Source of the DNA: Actinacidiphila acidipaludis
Lineage (GTDB): Bacteria > Actinomycetota > Actinomycetes > Streptomycetales > Streptomycetaceae
Direction: 5' to 3'
Assembly (NCBI RefSeq): GCF_019890725.1
Contig: NZ_JAINZZ010000037.1
Location: 1-64,000, forward strand
Length of the DNA: 64,000 nucleotides
In this document: positions 28,308 to 38,832 of the stretch, piece after piece
Position numbering within the stretch: the stretch's first letter is position 1
Layout: every line of letters starts with the position of its first letter
Made by a program: the position numbers and the translations under genes
The notes under the pieces: generated by a model
The model's database searches: none
What the model was told of the DNA's origin: nothing
What the model saw: only the letters and a program-made list of their open reading frames with translations

Positions 28308-29802
28308 GGGTCTCTCCCAGGTTGAGGCAGCGGGCGGCGTGCCCGGCGATCAGGTCGAGGACGGCCGCGATGTCGTCGGTGGTGGTCACCGGGTTGAGCA
28401 GGGTGAACTTCAGGTGATGGCGGCCGTGCACGGTGGTGCCCGCGACGACCGCCTCGCCCGAGGCGGCCAGGGCCTTGCGGGCCTGGAGGTTCGCGCGGTC
28501 GACGTCGGCGGGGGTGACGGCGGAGGTGCCGGCGGGCGCGACGGCGGCGGAGGTGCCGGCGGCCGTCACGGCGTCGGACTCCGGCGGGATCCAGCGGAAG
28601 ACCAGCGTGGACAGAGTGGGCCGGGTGACGACCTCGAACCGCGGGTCCGCGTCCAGCATCAGCCACCCCCGCTCGGCGAGGTCCAGTACCTCGTCGAAGA
28701 GTTCGCCCACGCCCTCGGCGCCCATGACCCGCAGCGTCATCCACAGCTTGAGCGCGTCGAACCGGCGGGTGGTCTGCAGGGACTTGTCCACCTGGTTGGG
28801 GATGCGCTCGGCCACGGCCCGGCGCGGGTTGAGGTAGTCGGAGTGATGGGTGGCGTGGCGCAGGGTCGCGGCGTCCCGCACCAGCACGGCGCTCGAACTG
28901 ACCGGCTGGAAGAAGGACTTGTGGAAGTCCACGGTCACCGAGTCGGCGTGCTCGATGCCGTTCAGCAGGTGGCGACGGGTGCGGGAGACCAGCAGCCCGC
29001 AGCCGTAGGCGGCGTCGACGTGCAGCCACACGCGGTGCCGGCCGCAGAGCGCGGCGATGGCGGGCAGCGGATCGACGGAGCCGAAGTCGGTGGTCCCGGC
29101 GGTGGCGACGACGGCCATCGGCGTCAGGCCTTCGCGGGCGCAGCGTTCGAGTTCGGCGGCGAGGGCGTCGGTCCGCATCCGCTTGCCGGCGTCGCAGGGG
29201 ACGGTGACGACGGCTCCTGCGGGCAGCCCGAGCAGGGCGGCGGACTTCTGCACGCTGAAGTGGCCGCACTCGCTCGCCAGGACGCGCAGCCGGGCCGGGT
29301 CGGCGCCGGCGGCGAGCGCCTCGTCGCGGGCCAGCAGCAGTGCCTGCAGGTTCGACTGGGTGCCGCCGCTGGTGAACACGCCGTCGGCCCGCGGGCCCAG
29401 GCCGAGGCGGGCCGCGGTCCAGTCGACGAGCCGGCGTTCGATGAGGGTGGCGCCGGCGCTCTGGTCCCAGGTGTCGAGCGAGGAGTTGACGGCGCTCAGC
29501 ACGGCCTCGGCGGTCACCGCGGGGATGACCACCGGGCAGTTGAGGTGGGCGAGGTAGCGGGGGTGGTGGAAGTAGACGGCGTCCCGCAGATAGACCGACT
29601 CGAGTTCGTCCAGGGCGGCGGTGGTGTCGCCCAGGGGCCGGTCGAGGTCGATCGCGTCGATCCGGGGTGCGAGCGCCTGGGGGGTGATGCCGGTGAACGG
29701 CCGGTCGGTCGCGGCGAGGGTGGCCGCCACCCGCTCGACTCCCCGGGTGACGGAGCGTCGATAGTGCTCCGTCGTGGTGTCGTTGAGCAGGTGTGAGCGC
29801 AT
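28291..29802 (-). CDS. desA: Lysine decarboxylase DesA (PLP-dependent)
   Basis: A 503-residue group II pyridoxal-phosphate decarboxylase. HVDAAYGCG holds the Asp that contacts the PLP ring; [10 protein letters not shown] holds the Schiff-base Lys. It converts L-lysine to cadaverine, the first step of desferrioxamine synthesis. It is first in the operon, 28 nt after a perfect iron box. Confidence 0.96.
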   Translation of the reverse strand: MRSHLLNDTTTEHYRRSVTRGVERVAATLAATDRPFTGITPQALAPRIDAIDLDRPLGDTTAALDELESVYLRDAVYFHHPRYLAHLNCPVVIPAVTAEAVLSAVNSSLDTWDQSAGATLIERRLVDWTAARLGLGPRADGVFTSGGTQSNLQALLLARDEALAAGADPARLRVLASECGHFSVQKSAALLGLPAGAVVTVPCDAGKRMRTDALAAELERCAREGLTPMAVVATAGTTDFGSVDPLPAIAALCGRHRVWLHVDAAYGCGLLVSRTRRHLLNGIEHADSVTVDFHKSFFQPVSSSAVLVRDAATLRHATHHSDYLNPRRAVAERIPNQVDKSLQTTRRFDALKLWMTLRVMGAEGVGELFDEVLDLAERGWLMLDADPRFEVVTRPTLSTLVFRWIPPESDAVTAAGTSAAVAPAGTSAVTPADVDRANLQARKALAASGEAVVAGTTVHGRHHLKFTLLNPVTTTDDIAAVLDLIAGHAARCLNLGETLAHAS

Positions 29803-29829
29803 GGGCGGACCTCTCGTTGGTCGGTCGAG

Positions 29830-29848
29830 TTAGGTTAGCCTAACCTAA
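29830..29848. promoter_or_regulatory. Iron box (DmdR1/IdeR operator) upstream of desA
   Basis: TTAGGTTAGCCTAACCTAA, an exact 19-bp palindrome around a central C, with dyad symmetry extending to 29826-29852. It matches the TTAGGTTAGGCTAACCTAA-type box bound by Fe-loaded DmdR1. desABCD should therefore be induced by iron starvation. Confidence 0.95.
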
Positions 29849-29955
29849 CTCGACGTCCCGGAGGTCCCGTCCGTCACCCTCGCCGCGCTGTGCCTGTCCG
29901 GCGGCGGTTGTTCAGTTGTTCGGTGTCCGGGCGACGTCGCTTGCCGGACTCTCAC

Positions 29956-29997
29956 GGCCCGGTCGCCCAGGGCCCGGTCGCCCAGGCCCGGTCGCCC
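29956..29997. repeat. 14-15-bp tandem repeat (GGCCCGGTCGCCCA x3)
   Basis: Three direct copies lie in the gap between the des promoter and the end of the acyl-CoA dehydrogenase gene. The third copy lacks the last base. No gene fits. Confidence 0.85.
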
Positions 29998-30007
29998 GGC
30001 CCCGGCG

Positions 30008-31177
30008 TTATCCGGCGGCCAGGCCCAACTCCCGGGCGATCAGCATGCGCTGGACCTCGCTGGTGCCCTCGCCGATCTCCAGGATCTTCGAGTCCCGCCA
30101 CATCCGGGCCACCGGGTACTCGTTCATGAACCCGTACCCGCCGTGGATCTGCGTGGCCTCACGGGCGTTGGTCACCGCGACCTCGGAGGAGTACAGCTTG
30201 GCCAGCGCCGCCTCCTTCTTGAACGGCTCCCCGCTCACCAGCCGGGATGCGGCGTCCCGCCAGGCAAGGCGCGCGGTGTGGGCCCGCATCTCCATGTCGG
30301 CGATCTTGAACTGGATCGCCTGGTTGGCCCCGATCGGCCGCCCGAAGGCCTCCCGCTCCTGCGCGTACTTCAGCGACTCGTCGACGCAGCCCTGCGCGAG
30401 ACCGGTGGCCAGCGCGGAGATCGCGATCCGGCCCTCGTCGAGGATCCGCAGGAACTGCGCGTAGCCCCGGCCCTCCTCGCCCAGCAGGTTCGCCGCCGGG
30501 ACGCGGCAGTCGATGAACGACAGCTCCCGGGTGTCGGAGGCGTTCCAGCCGACCTTGCTGTACTTCTTCGACACCGTGAAGCCGGGGGTGCCGGACGGCA
30601 CGATGATGGACGAGATCCGCGGCCGGCCCTCGGATGTGCGGCCGGTCACCGCGGTCACCGTGACCAGGCCGGTGATGTCGGTACCGGAGTTGGTGATGAA
30701 GCACTTGGTGCCGTTGATCACCCATTCGCCGGTGGACTCGTCCAGCCGCGCGGTGGTGCGGGTGCCGCCGGCGTCGGAGCCGCACTCGGGCTCGGTCAGC
30801 CCGAACGCGCCCAGCATCTCGCCGGAGCAGAGTTTCGGCAGCCAGGTGCGCTTCTGCTCCTCGGTGCCGAAGCGGAAGACCGGCATGGCGCCCAGCGACA
30901 CCCCGGCCTCCAGGGTGATGGCCACCGAGGAGTCGACCCGGGCCAGTTCCTCCAGGGCGAGGCCGAGTGCGAGGTAGTCACCGCCCATGCCGCCGTACTC
31001 CTCGGGGAACGGCAGCCCGAACAGGCCCATCCGCCCCATCTCCCGCACGATCTCGTACGGGAACTCCTCCTGCTCGTAGAACTGGCCGATCTTGGGCGCG
31101 ACGACGTCCTGGGCGAACTCCGCCACGGTGGCGCGCAGTTGCTCGTGCTCGTCGGACAGACGGTGATCGATCGACAT
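30008..31177 (-). CDS. Acyl-CoA dehydrogenase of the leucine pathway (isovaleryl-CoA type)
   Basis: A 389-residue FAD-dependent dehydrogenase. Family blocks seen: FGLTEPECGSDAGGTRTTA, GTKCFITNSGTDITG, and the C-terminal IHGGYGFMNEYPVARMWRD. Its neighbours are HMG-CoA lyase and methylcrotonyl-CoA carboxylase subunits, so isovaleryl-CoA to 3-methylcrotonyl-CoA is the likely reaction. It starts 2 nt after the lyase stop. The longer open frame upstream is a shadow of the neighbouring gene. Confidence 0.88.
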   Translation of the reverse strand: MSIDHRLSDEHEQLRATVAEFAQDVVAPKIGQFYEQEEFPYEIVREMGRMGLFGLPFPEEYGGMGGDYLALGLALEELARVDSSVAITLEAGVSLGAMPVFRFGTEEQKRTWLPKLCSGEMLGAFGLTEPECGSDAGGTRTTARLDESTGEWVINGTKCFITNSGTDITGLVTVTAVTGRTSEGRPRISSIIVPSGTPGFTVSKKYSKVGWNASDTRELSFIDCRVPAANLLGEEGRGYAQFLRILDEGRIAISALATGLAQGCVDESLKYAQEREAFGRPIGANQAIQFKIADMEMRAHTARLAWRDAASRLVSGEPFKKEAALAKLYSSEVAVTNAREATQIHGGYGFMNEYPVARMWRDSKILEIGEGTSEVQRMLIARELGLAAG

Positions 31178-31179
31178 GA

Positions 31180-32187
31180 CTACTGCTCCTGGTGGGTCAG
31201 GGCGCGGACGGTACGGGACGGGCTGGGCCGTCCCAGCTGCTCCGCCATCCAGACGCTTGTGGCGCTGAGGCGGTCGAGGTCGACCCCGGTGCGGACGCCG
31301 AGGCCGTGCAGCATCCAGACGAGGTCTTCGGTGGCGAGGTTGCCGGTGGCGCTCTTGGCGTAGGGGCATCCCCCGAGGCCGCCGGCGGAGGCGTCGACGA
31401 CCGTGACACCGCACCGGAGCGCGGCCAGGGTGTTGGCCAGTGCCTGGCCGTAGGTGTCGTGGAAGTGGACGGCGAGGTGCTCGACCGGAACGGGTGTGGC
31501 ATCCGCGCCGTCCGGGGTGCGGCCGCCGGTGAGGGCGTCGAGCAGGGCCGTGACGTGGCCGGGCGTGGCCACGCCGATGGTGTCGCCCAGGCTCAGCTCG
31601 TCGCAGCCCATCGCGTACAGGCGGCGGGCGACGGCCGCGACCTGGGCGATGGGCACCGGACCTTCCCAGGGGTCGCCGAAGCACATCGACAGGTAGCCCC
31701 GCACCCGGACGCCGGCCTCCTTGGCGCGGGTCACGACGGGCTCCGACATCGCCAGCGCCTCGTCGACCGTCCGGTTGAGATTGGCCCGGGCGAAGGACTC
31801 GGTGGCGCTGGCGAACACGGCGACCTCGCGGACCCCCAGGTCCAGGGCACGCCCCAGCCCGCGCACGTTCGGCACCAGTACGGGCAGCCGCACCTCGGGG
31901 TCCCGCCCGGCGAGACCGGAGAGCATCGGCATCAGCTCGTCGGCGTCCGCCAGCTGGGGCACCCAGCCGGGGTGCACGAAGCTCGTCGCCTCGATCGTGG
32001 ACAGTCCGGCGTCCGCCAGGCGGTGCACGAACTCGGCCTTGATCTTGGTCGGCACGGTGGCCTTCTCGTTCTGCAGGCCGTCGCGCGCCCCCACCTCGTG
32101 GATGCGGACCCGCTCCGGCAGCCCCTCCTGGGGTACGGCCATCGGCAGCCCCGCGGGCAGCGCGGACGACGCGCCGGTTCCGGTCAT
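31180..32187 (-). CDS. Hydroxymethylglutaryl-CoA lyase
   Basis: A 335-residue DRE-TIM lyase. [10 protein letters not shown] near residue 32 carries the metal/catalytic Arg-Asp, and [14 protein letters not shown] the active-site Cys loop. It splits HMG-CoA into acetoacetate and acetyl-CoA, the last step of leucine breakdown. It overlaps the carboxylase alpha gene by 4 nt (ATGA). Confidence 0.94.
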   Translation of the reverse strand: MTGTGASSALPAGLPMAVPQEGLPERVRIHEVGARDGLQNEKATVPTKIKAEFVHRLADAGLSTIEATSFVHPGWVPQLADADELMPMLSGLAGRDPEVRLPVLVPNVRGLGRALDLGVREVAVFASATESFARANLNRTVDEALAMSEPVVTRAKEAGVRVRGYLSMCFGDPWEGPVPIAQVAAVARRLYAMGCDELSLGDTIGVATPGHVTALLDALTGGRTPDGADATPVPVEHLAVHFHDTYGQALANTLAALRCGVTVVDASAGGLGGCPYAKSATGNLATEDLVWMLHGLGVRTGVDLDRLSATSVWMAEQLGRPSPSRTVRALTHQEQ

Positions 32188-34223
32188 GACGCCTCCTCGT
32201 TCAGCGCCGTGGGCGTGACGACCGCCAGGATCTGGTCCATGGCGACGGTCGCCCCCACCACGACGTCGATCTCGGCGACCGTCCCGTCGTGCGGTGCGGT
32301 GATCACGTGTTCCATCTTCATCGCCTCGACCACGAGCAGGCTCTGACCCGCCGTGACCTCGTCCCCCTTGGCGGCCTTGACCACCGTGACGGTCCCCGGC
32401 ATGGGCGCCGTCAGGGTGTCGGCGCCCGCGCCGGCCGCGGCGCCGCGCAGGGCGGCGGCCACCGGGTCGTAGGACTGGACCCGCCAGCTGTCGCCCTCCC
32501 GGCCGAGCCACTCGCCGCCCGCCTGGTGGAAAGTCGTCACGGTGCCGCCGGCGTGCAGCCGCACCCGCGAGCCGTCCGCGTCGGCCGTCAGCGTCGCCGC
32601 GAACGGCGCGTCGTCGCCGATCCGCACCAGGCCGGGCCGCACCCGCACGGTCACCGGGTCATGGCCCGGCACCCGCAGGTGGTGCACCGTCCACGCCGGT
32701 TCGCCGCCGAGCCGGAAGCCGCTGGGCACCGCGAACGGGTCGGTCCAGCCGTCCTGTCCCGGAGCCGGCTCCAGTGCCCGCTGCCGCAGCAGGGCCGCCG
32801 TCGCGTAGACCTCCGTGGGCACTCCGTCCGGCAGCAGTCCCGCGGCGTCCCGGTCGATCAGGCCGGTGTCCAGCTCTCCGGCGACCACGGCCGGGTGGGC
32901 CAGCAGGCGGCGCAGGAACCCGGTGTTGGTGTCCAGGCCCAGCACCACGGTGTCGGCCAGGGCCGCCCGCAGCCGACGCAGCGCGGTCGCCCGGTCCGGG
33001 CCGTGGGCGATGACCTTGGCCAGCATCGGGTCGTAGGCGGTGCCCACCTCGGTGCCCGCGGCCAGGCCGGAGTCGACCCGCACGCCGGGGCCGTCCGCGT
33101 CGTGCAGCCGCAGCACGGTGCCGGCCGAGGGCAGGAAGTCCACCCGTCCGTCGCCCGCCCGCGCGGTCTCCGCGCAGATCCGCGCCTCGACGGCGTGCCC
33201 GGTGAGGGTGACGTCCTGCTGGGCGAAGTCCAGCGGCTGCCCGCAGGCGACCCGCAGCTGCCACGCCACCAGGTCCAGGCCGGTGACCAGTTCCGTCACC
33301 GGGTGCTCGACCTGCAGCCGGGTGTTCATCTCCATGAAGTAGTAGGCGCCGGGGTCGGCTCCGGGCACGATGAACTCCACCGTGCCGGCGCCGGTGTAGC
33401 CGCAGGACCGGGCCGCCTGTACAGCCGCCTCGCCCATGGCGGCACGGGTCGCCTCGTCCAGCAGGACCGAGGGGGCCTCCTCGATCACCTTCTGGTGGCG
33501 GCGCTGCAGCGAGCACTCGCGCTCGCCCAGGTGCACCACGTTGCCGTGGCCGTCGGCCAGCACCTGGATCTCGATGTGCCGCGGTCGGTCGACCCAGCGC
33601 TCCACCAGCAGGGTGTCGTCGCCGAAGGACCCGAGGGCCTCGCGACGGGCCGCGGCGATCTCCTCGGGGAGCGCGGCGGCGTCCCGCACCAGGCGCATGC
33701 CCTTGCCGCCGCCGCCCGCGGACGGCTTGAGCAGTACGGGCATGCCGATCTCCCGTGCCGCGTCGGCCAGTTCGGCGTCGCTCAGGCCGCTGCCGCTGCT
33801 GCCGGGCACGACCGGGACCCCGGCGGCCCGGACCGTCTCCTTGGCCCGGATCTTGTCGCCCATCAGCTCGATCGCCTCGGCCGGGGGACCGATGAAGACC
33901 AGCCCCGCCTCGGTGCAGGCGCGGGCGAACGCGGCGTTCTCGGCGAGGAAGCCGTATCCGGGGTGAACGGCCTGGGCGCACGCGACCTCGGCGGCCCGCA
34001 CCAGGTCGGCGGCCGACAGGTAACTGCCCACCCGCACCGCGGTGTCGGCCTCGCGGACGTGCCGGGCGTCGGCGTCCGCGTCGGTGAACACCGCCGCCGA
34101 GCGCACGCCCAGCTCGCGCAGGGTGCGCAGCACCCGGACCGCGATCTCACCGCGGTTGGCGACGAGGACGGTGTCGAGCAGGGAGGGCGCCGTGGCGCCA
34201 GGGGTGATCGTCACGGCACTCAC
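32184..34223 (-). CDS. Methylcrotonyl-CoA carboxylase alpha subunit (biotin carboxylase + BCCP)
   Basis: A 679-residue protein from GTG overlapping the beta-subunit stop (GTGA). The biotin-carboxylase domain begins [19 protein letters not shown], with the ATP-grasp loop [12 protein letters not shown] and [17 protein letters not shown] linker leads to the C-terminal biotinyl domain EAMKMEHVI, where the second Lys is biotinylated. The leucine-pathway role is inferred from the neighbouring HMG-CoA lyase; other acyl-CoA specificities are possible. Confidence 0.9.
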   Translation of the reverse strand: MSAVTITPGATAPSLLDTVLVANRGEIAVRVLRTLRELGVRSAAVFTDADADARHVREADTAVRVGSYLSAADLVRAAEVACAQAVHPGYGFLAENAAFARACTEAGLVFIGPPAEAIELMGDKIRAKETVRAAGVPVVPGSSGSGLSDAELADAAREIGMPVLLKPSAGGGGKGMRLVRDAAALPEEIAAARREALGSFGDDTLLVERWVDRPRHIEIQVLADGHGNVVHLGERECSLQRRHQKVIEEAPSVLLDEATRAAMGEAAVQAARSCGYTGAGTVEFIVPGADPGAYYFMEMNTRLQVEHPVTELVTGLDLVAWQLRVACGQPLDFAQQDVTLTGHAVEARICAETARAGDGRVDFLPSAGTVLRLHDADGPGVRVDSGLAAGTEVGTAYDPMLAKVIAHGPDRATALRRLRAALADTVVLGLDTNTGFLRRLLAHPAVVAGELDTGLIDRDAAGLLPDGVPTEVYATAALLRQRALEPAPGQDGWTDPFAVPSGFRLGGEPAWTVHHLRVPGHDPVTVRVRPGLVRIGDDAPFAATLTADADGSRVRLHAGGTVTTFHQAGGEWLGREGDSWRVQSYDPVAAALRGAAAGAGADTLTAPMPGTVTVVKAAKGDEVTAGQSLLVVEAMKMEHVITAPHDGTVAEIDVVVGATVAMDQILAVVTPTALNEEAS

Positions 34224-35848
34224 ATCCGGAAGACGCCGTAGCCCGGCGCGGTCGGGTCGGCGGTGGGCAGGGGGGCGTTGGCGCAGGCGGTCAGGGCCAG
34301 GCCGAGGACGGTGCGGGTCTCCAGCGGGTCGATCACGCCGTCGTCCCACAGCCGGGCGGTGGCGTAGTAGGCGTTGCCCTGGGTCTCGTACTGCTCGCGG
34401 ACCGGGGCCTTGAACGCCTCCTCCTCGTCCTCGCCCCATTTCTCGCCGGCCGCGGCGAGCTGGTCGCGCTTGACGGTGGCCAGCACGGAGGCGGCCTGTT
34501 CGCCGCCCATCACCGAGATCTTGGCGTTGGGCCACATCCACAGGAAGCGGGGACTGTAGGCGCGCCCGCACATCGAGTAGTTGCCGGCGCCGTAGGAACC
34601 GCCGATGACCACGGTGAGCTTGGGCACCCGGGCACAGGCGACCGCCGTGACCATCTTGGCGCCGTGCTTGGCGATGCCGCCGGCCTCGTACTGCCGGCCC
34701 ACCATGAACCCGGAGATGTTCTGCAGGAACAGCAGCGGGATGCCGCGCTGGTCGCACAGCTCGATGAAGTGCGCGCCCTTGAGGGCGGACTCGGCGAACA
34801 GGATGCCGTTGTTGGCCACGATGCCCACCGGATGGCCCTGCACATGGGCGAAGCCGGTGACCAGCGTGGTGCCGTACTCCGCCTTGAACTCCGCGAAGCG
34901 GCTGCCGTCCACCAGACGCGCGATGACCTCCCGCACGTCGTACGGCGTACGGGAGTCCACCGGCACCACCCCGTACAGCCCGGCCGGGTCCACGGCCGGC
35001 GGCTCGGCGGGCCGCACCGTCCACGGCGCCGCGCCGCGCACCGGCAGTGTCGCCACGATGTCGCGGACGATGCTCAGCGCGTGGGCGTCGTCCTCGGCGA
35101 GGTGGTCGGTGACGCCAGAGGTCCGCGCGTGCACCTCGCCGCCGCCCAGCTCCTCCGCGGTGACGACCTCGCCGGTGGCCGCCTTCACCAGCGGGGGGCC
35201 GCCGAGGAAGATCGTGCCCTGGTTCCGCACGATCACCGCCTCGTCGCTCATCGCCGGCACATAGGCGCCGCCCGCGGTGCACGAGCCGAGGACGGCGGCG
35301 ATCTGCGGGATGCCGCGGGCGGACATGGTGGCCTGGTTGTAGAAGATCCGGCCGAAGTGGTCGCGGTCGGGGAAGACCTCGTCCTGGCGGGGGAGGAAGG
35401 CGCCGCCGGAGTCCACCAGGTAGACGCAGGGCAGGCGGTTGTCGAGCGCCACCTCCTGGGCCCGCAGATGCTTCTTCACCGTCATGGGGTAGTAGGTGCC
35501 GCCCTTGACGGTGGCGTCGTTGGCCACGACCACCACCTCGCGGCCCGCCACGCGGCCGATCCCGGCGATGACGCCGGCAGCGGGGGCCTGCCCGTCGTAC
35601 ATCCCGTCGGCGGCCAACGGCGCGAGCTCCAGGAAGGGGGAGCCGGGGTCGAGCAGGTGGTCCACCCGGTCGCGGGGCAGCAGCTTGCCGCGCGCGGTGT
35701 GCCGTGCGCGGGCCTTCTCGCCGCCGCCGAGGCGGGCGGTGGCGAGTTTCTCGCGCAGCGATTCGCTGAGCGAGGTGTGCGCCTGGGTGTTGACGCGGTA
35801 AGCCTCCGACGCCGGATCTGCGGCGCTGGACAAGGCGGGTGCTGCCAT
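34220..35848 (-). CDS. Methylcrotonyl-CoA carboxylase beta subunit (carboxyltransferase)
   Basis: A 542-residue crotonase-fold carboxyltransferase. [24 protein letters not shown], the acyl-CoA site [27 protein letters not shown] and the C-terminal biotin site [16 protein letters not shown] resemble the MCC beta type. It is the first gene of the operon, divergent from a TetR regulator across two operators. Confidence 0.92.
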   Translation of the reverse strand: MAAPALSSAADPASEAYRVNTQAHTSLSESLREKLATARLGGGEKARARHTARGKLLPRDRVDHLLDPGSPFLELAPLAADGMYDGQAPAAGVIAGIGRVAGREVVVVANDATVKGGTYYPMTVKKHLRAQEVALDNRLPCVYLVDSGGAFLPRQDEVFPDRDHFGRIFYNQATMSARGIPQIAAVLGSCTAGGAYVPAMSDEAVIVRNQGTIFLGGPPLVKAATGEVVTAEELGGGEVHARTSGVTDHLAEDDAHALSIVRDIVATLPVRGAAPWTVRPAEPPAVDPAGLYGVVPVDSRTPYDVREVIARLVDGSRFAEFKAEYGTTLVTGFAHVQGHPVGIVANNGILFAESALKGAHFIELCDQRGIPLLFLQNISGFMVGRQYEAGGIAKHGAKMVTAVACARVPKLTVVIGGSYGAGNYSMCGRAYSPRFLWMWPNAKISVMGGEQAASVLATVKRDQLAAAGEKWGEDEEEAFKAPVREQYETQGNAYYATARLWDDGVIDPLETRTVLGLALTACANAPLPTADPTAPGYGVFRM

Positions 35849-35865
35849 GGTTCGGCCCCCCGGAT

Positions 35866-35881
35866 GTTAGCGAGCGTTAAC
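35866..35881. promoter_or_regulatory. TetR-type operator, copy 1 (leucine-pathway promoter)
   Basis: GTTAGCGAGCGTTAAC, an imperfect palindrome of type GTTANCG-N2-CGNTAAC, 18 nt before the carboxyltransferase start. With copy 2 it forms an 18-bp inverted pair with one mismatch around a 9-nt spacer. Confidence 0.8.
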
Positions 35882-35894
35882 GTGATGACTCCAC

Positions 35895-35910
35895 GTTAAC
35901 GGTCGCTAAC
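35895..35910. promoter_or_regulatory. TetR-type operator, copy 2
   Basis: GTTAACGGTCGCTAAC, the near-mirror of copy 1, 23 nt before the TetR start codon. The two sites fill the divergent promoter, so both genes are probably repressed together. Confidence 0.8.
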
Positions 35911-35932
35911 CCGGTTGTCTAGACTCGATCGT

Positions 35933-36553
35933 ATGAACCCGACGAAGACGGCCGGTGGCAGGCGCGAGCAGATCCTCAGGGAGGCCGCGCGGCTCTTCGC
36001 CGAGCGTGGATTCCACGGCGTCGGCGTCGACGAGATAGGGGCCGCGGTCGGCATCAGCGGCCCCGGGCTCTACCGTCACTTCGCCGGCAAGGACGCCATG
36101 CTGGCCGAACTGCTCGTCGGGATCAGCGACCGCTTGCTGACCGCCGGGCGGATGCGGGTCGCGGAGACCGACGACCCGGTCGCGGCGCTCGACGCGCTGA
36201 TCCGCGGCCACATCGACTTCGCCATCGACGACCGCCCGCTCATCACCCTGCACGACCGCGAACTGGACCGGCTGCGCGAGTCCGACCGCAAACTGGTGCG
36301 CCAGCTGCAGCGCCAGTACGTCGAGGAGTGGGTCGGCGTCGTGCGCCGGGTCTACCCGCGGGCCACCGAGCTGGAGGCCCGGGCGGCCGTGCACGCCGTG
36401 TTCGGCCTGATCAACTCCACCCCGCACCTCGGCGCGCGCAGCAGTGTGCCGGACCGGGCTGCGATGGCGGCCCTGCTGCGCCGCCTGGCGCTGGGCGCGC
36501 TGGCCACTCTCGACGACGGGCTGCCCTGGACAGCTCCGCGGACCGACCGGTAA
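35933..36553 (+). CDS. TetR-family regulator of the leucine/acyl-CoA operon
   Basis: 206 residues. The N-terminal HTH (ILREAARLFAERGFHGVGVD; GPGLYRHFAGK) is typical of TetR, followed by a helical ligand domain. The ATG at 35933 is used rather than an in-frame TTG at 35915. Divergence from the carboxylase operon and the paired palindromes suggest it represses that operon and itself, probably relieved by an acyl-CoA. Confidence 0.88.
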   Translation: MNPTKTAGGRREQILREAARLFAERGFHGVGVDEIGAAVGISGPGLYRHFAGKDAMLAELLVGISDRLLTAGRMRVAETDDPVAALDALIRGHIDFAIDDRPLITLHDRELDRLRESDRKLVRQLQRQYVEEWVGVVRRVYPRATELEARAAVHAVFGLINSTPHLGARSSVPDRAAMAALLRRLALGALATLDDGLPWTAPRTDR

Positions 36554-36615
36554 CTTACTGAGCGCTTGCTTAATCCGGTGTCCAGGTCCGCTCGCTCGTC
36601 GATGGGAGGCGCGCT

Positions 36616-37773
36616 GTGCGTCGTACGGTGTTCAACGAGGACCACGAGGCGTTCCGCGAGACGATACGCGCCTTCATCGAGGCCGAGGTCGTCCCGGTGT
36701 ACGACCAGTGGCTGGAGGCGGGGCAGGCCCCGCGCGAGTTCTACTACAAGCTCGGTGAGCTGGGCGTCTTCGGCATCGAGGTCCCCGAGGAGTTCGGCGG
36801 CGCGGGCGAGGAGAGCTTCAAGTTCCAGGCCGTCATGAGCGAGGAGTGCGCCCGCGCGGGCGTCAGCTTCGGCGGCAGCAGCGTCCACACCGGCCTGTGC
36901 CTGCCCTACGTGATGGCCTACGCCACCGACGAGCAGAAGAAGCGCTGGCTGCCCGGCTTCGTCAGCGGCGAGACCATGTTCGCCATCGCCATGACCGAAC
37001 CCGGCACCGGCTCCGACCTGGCGGGCATGAAGACCACCGCGAAGCTGTCCGCCGACGGCACCCACTACCTGCTCAACGGCGCCAAGACCTTCATCACCGG
37101 CGGCGTGCACGCCGACCGCGTCATCGTCTGCGCCCGCACCGCGCCGGCCACCCCCGAGGACCGCCGCGCCGGCATCTCCCTGTTCGTCGTCGACACCAAG
37201 TCCGCCGGCTACGCCGTCGGCCGCAAGCTCGACAAGCTCGGCCTGAAGACCTCCGACACCGCCGAGCTGTCCTTCTCCGACGTCCAGGTGCCCGTCGAGG
37301 ACCTCCTCGGCGAGGAGGGCAAGGGCTTCTCCTACCTCGGCCAGAACCTGCCGCAGGAGCGCCTGGCCATCGCCGTGGGCGCCTACGCCCAGGCCGCCGC
37401 CGCCATCCGCTTCGCCCAGAACTACGTCCAGGACCGGACCGTCTTCGGCAAGACCGTGGCCTCCTTCCAGAACACGAAGTTCGAACTCGCCGCCTGCAAG
37501 GCCGAGGTGGACGCCGCCGAAGCGGTCGTCGACCGCGCCCTGGACGCCCACGACCGGCGCGAGCTGACCGCCGCCGACGCCGCCTCCGCGAAGCTGTTCT
37601 GCACCGAGGTCGCCTCCCGCGTCATCGACCGCTGCCTGCAGCTCCACGGCGGATACGGTTACATGAACGAGTACCCGATCGCCCGCCTGTACGCCGACAA
37701 CCGGGTCAACCGCATCTACGGCGGCACCAGCGAGGTCATGAAGTCGATCATCGCCAAGTCGATGGGGCTGTGA
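36616..37773 (+). CDS. Acyl-CoA dehydrogenase
   Basis: 385 residues from GTG with GGGAGGCG upstream. Contains AMTEPGTGSDLAGMKTTA and C-terminal LHGGYGYMNEYPIARLYAD; FAD and substrate contacts are conserved. It follows the TetR gene after 62 nt. A degenerate inverted motif around AGCGCTTGCTTAA (36561-36573) in that gap may be a fatty-acid-type TetR site, unproven. Probably oxidises medium or long-chain acyl-CoA; chain length cannot be read off. Confidence 0.9.
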   Translation: MRRTVFNEDHEAFRETIRAFIEAEVVPVYDQWLEAGQAPREFYYKLGELGVFGIEVPEEFGGAGEESFKFQAVMSEECARAGVSFGGSSVHTGLCLPYVMAYATDEQKKRWLPGFVSGETMFAIAMTEPGTGSDLAGMKTTAKLSADGTHYLLNGAKTFITGGVHADRVIVCARTAPATPEDRRAGISLFVVDTKSAGYAVGRKLDKLGLKTSDTAELSFSDVQVPVEDLLGEEGKGFSYLGQNLPQERLAIAVGAYAQAAAAIRFAQNYVQDRTVFGKTVASFQNTKFELAACKAEVDAAEAVVDRALDAHDRRELTAADAASAKLFCTEVASRVIDRCLQLHGGYGYMNEYPIARLYADNRVNRIYGGTSEVMKSIIAKSMGL

Positions 37774-37856
37774 CCGGCGCCGCCGGCTGATCCGGCCCGA
37801 GGACAAGCGGAACGCCCCCGTACGGCCAGTCCGTACGACGACGAACGGACCATCCT

Positions 37857-38759
37857 GTGAACGGCACCCCCGCGGACGGCGATCCGCAGCCGCTGGAGTC
37901 CCTGCTCGCCCTGCTCGACCTGGAGCGCATCGAGCAGGACATCTTCCGCGGGGTGAGCCGTTCCGCGGTGGTGCCGCGGGTCTTCGGCGGCCAGGTCGCC
38001 GCCCAGGCCCTGGTCGCCGCCGGCCGCACCGTGCCCGAGGAGCGCCTCGCGCACTCCCTGCACGCCTACTTCCTGCGGCCCGGCGACCCCGGCGCGCCCA
38101 TCGTCTACGAGGTCGACCGCATCCGCGACGGCCGCTCCTTCACCACCCGGCGCGTCGTCGCCATCCAGCACGGCCAGCCGATCTTCCATCTCTCGGCGTC
38201 GTTCCAGGTCCACGAGGAGGGCCTGGAGCACCAGGAGCCGATGCCGGACGCCCCGGACCCCGAGACGCTGCCCAGCGCCGAGGAACTCCTGCCCGCCCAC
38301 GCCGACAAGTTCCCCGACCGGCGCGTCGTGGACCGCCTGCTGGAGGCACGCGCGGCCATCGACCTGCGCTACGTCGAGGACCCGCCGTTCCTCACCGCGG
38401 GCGTCACCCGCGAACCCCGCTCCCAGGTGTGGTTCCGCGCCCGCGGCAAGCTCGCCGACGACCCCATGCTGCACATCTGCCTGGCAACCTATGTGTCGGA
38501 CATGACGCTGCTGGACTCGGTGCTGCTCGCCCACGGCCGCGGCGGCTGGGCCGTCGGCGACGTCGTCGGCGCCAGCCTGGACCACGCCATGTGGTTCCAC
38601 CGCCCCCTGCGCGCCGACGAATGGCTGCTGTACGACCAGCAGAGCCCCTCCGCCTCCGGCGGCCGGGGCCTGGGCACCGCCCGCATCTACACCAGGGACG
38701 GCCGCCTCGCGGTCTCCGTCATCCAGGAGGGCCTGGTCAGGGTGCCGCGCACGCTGTGA
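37857..38759 (+). CDS. Acyl-CoA thioesterase II (TesB family)
   Basis: A 300-residue double hot-dog thioesterase from GTG. The start LESLLALLDLERIEQDIFRG, the core RVFGGQVAAQALVAA, and the C-terminal block LDHAMWFHRPLRADEWLLYDQQSPSASGGRG are TesB hallmarks. It hydrolyses acyl-CoA to free acid and CoA. It follows the dehydrogenase in the same direction after 83 nt. Confidence 0.93.
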   Translation: MNGTPADGDPQPLESLLALLDLERIEQDIFRGVSRSAVVPRVFGGQVAAQALVAAGRTVPEERLAHSLHAYFLRPGDPGAPIVYEVDRIRDGRSFTTRRVVAIQHGQPIFHLSASFQVHEEGLEHQEPMPDAPDPETLPSAEELLPAHADKFPDRRVVDRLLEARAAIDLRYVEDPPFLTAGVTREPRSQVWFRARGKLADDPMLHICLATYVSDMTLLDSVLLAHGRGGWAVGDVVGASLDHAMWFHRPLRADEWLLYDQQSPSASGGRGLGTARIYTRDGRLAVSVIQEGLVRVPRTL

Positions 38760-38832
38760 AGCCGCGGTCCCTGTGAGGCCGCGCGGCCTGTGAATTCGAG
38801 CAGCCCGTGACGCCGCGCCGCGCCCCTGGGGG

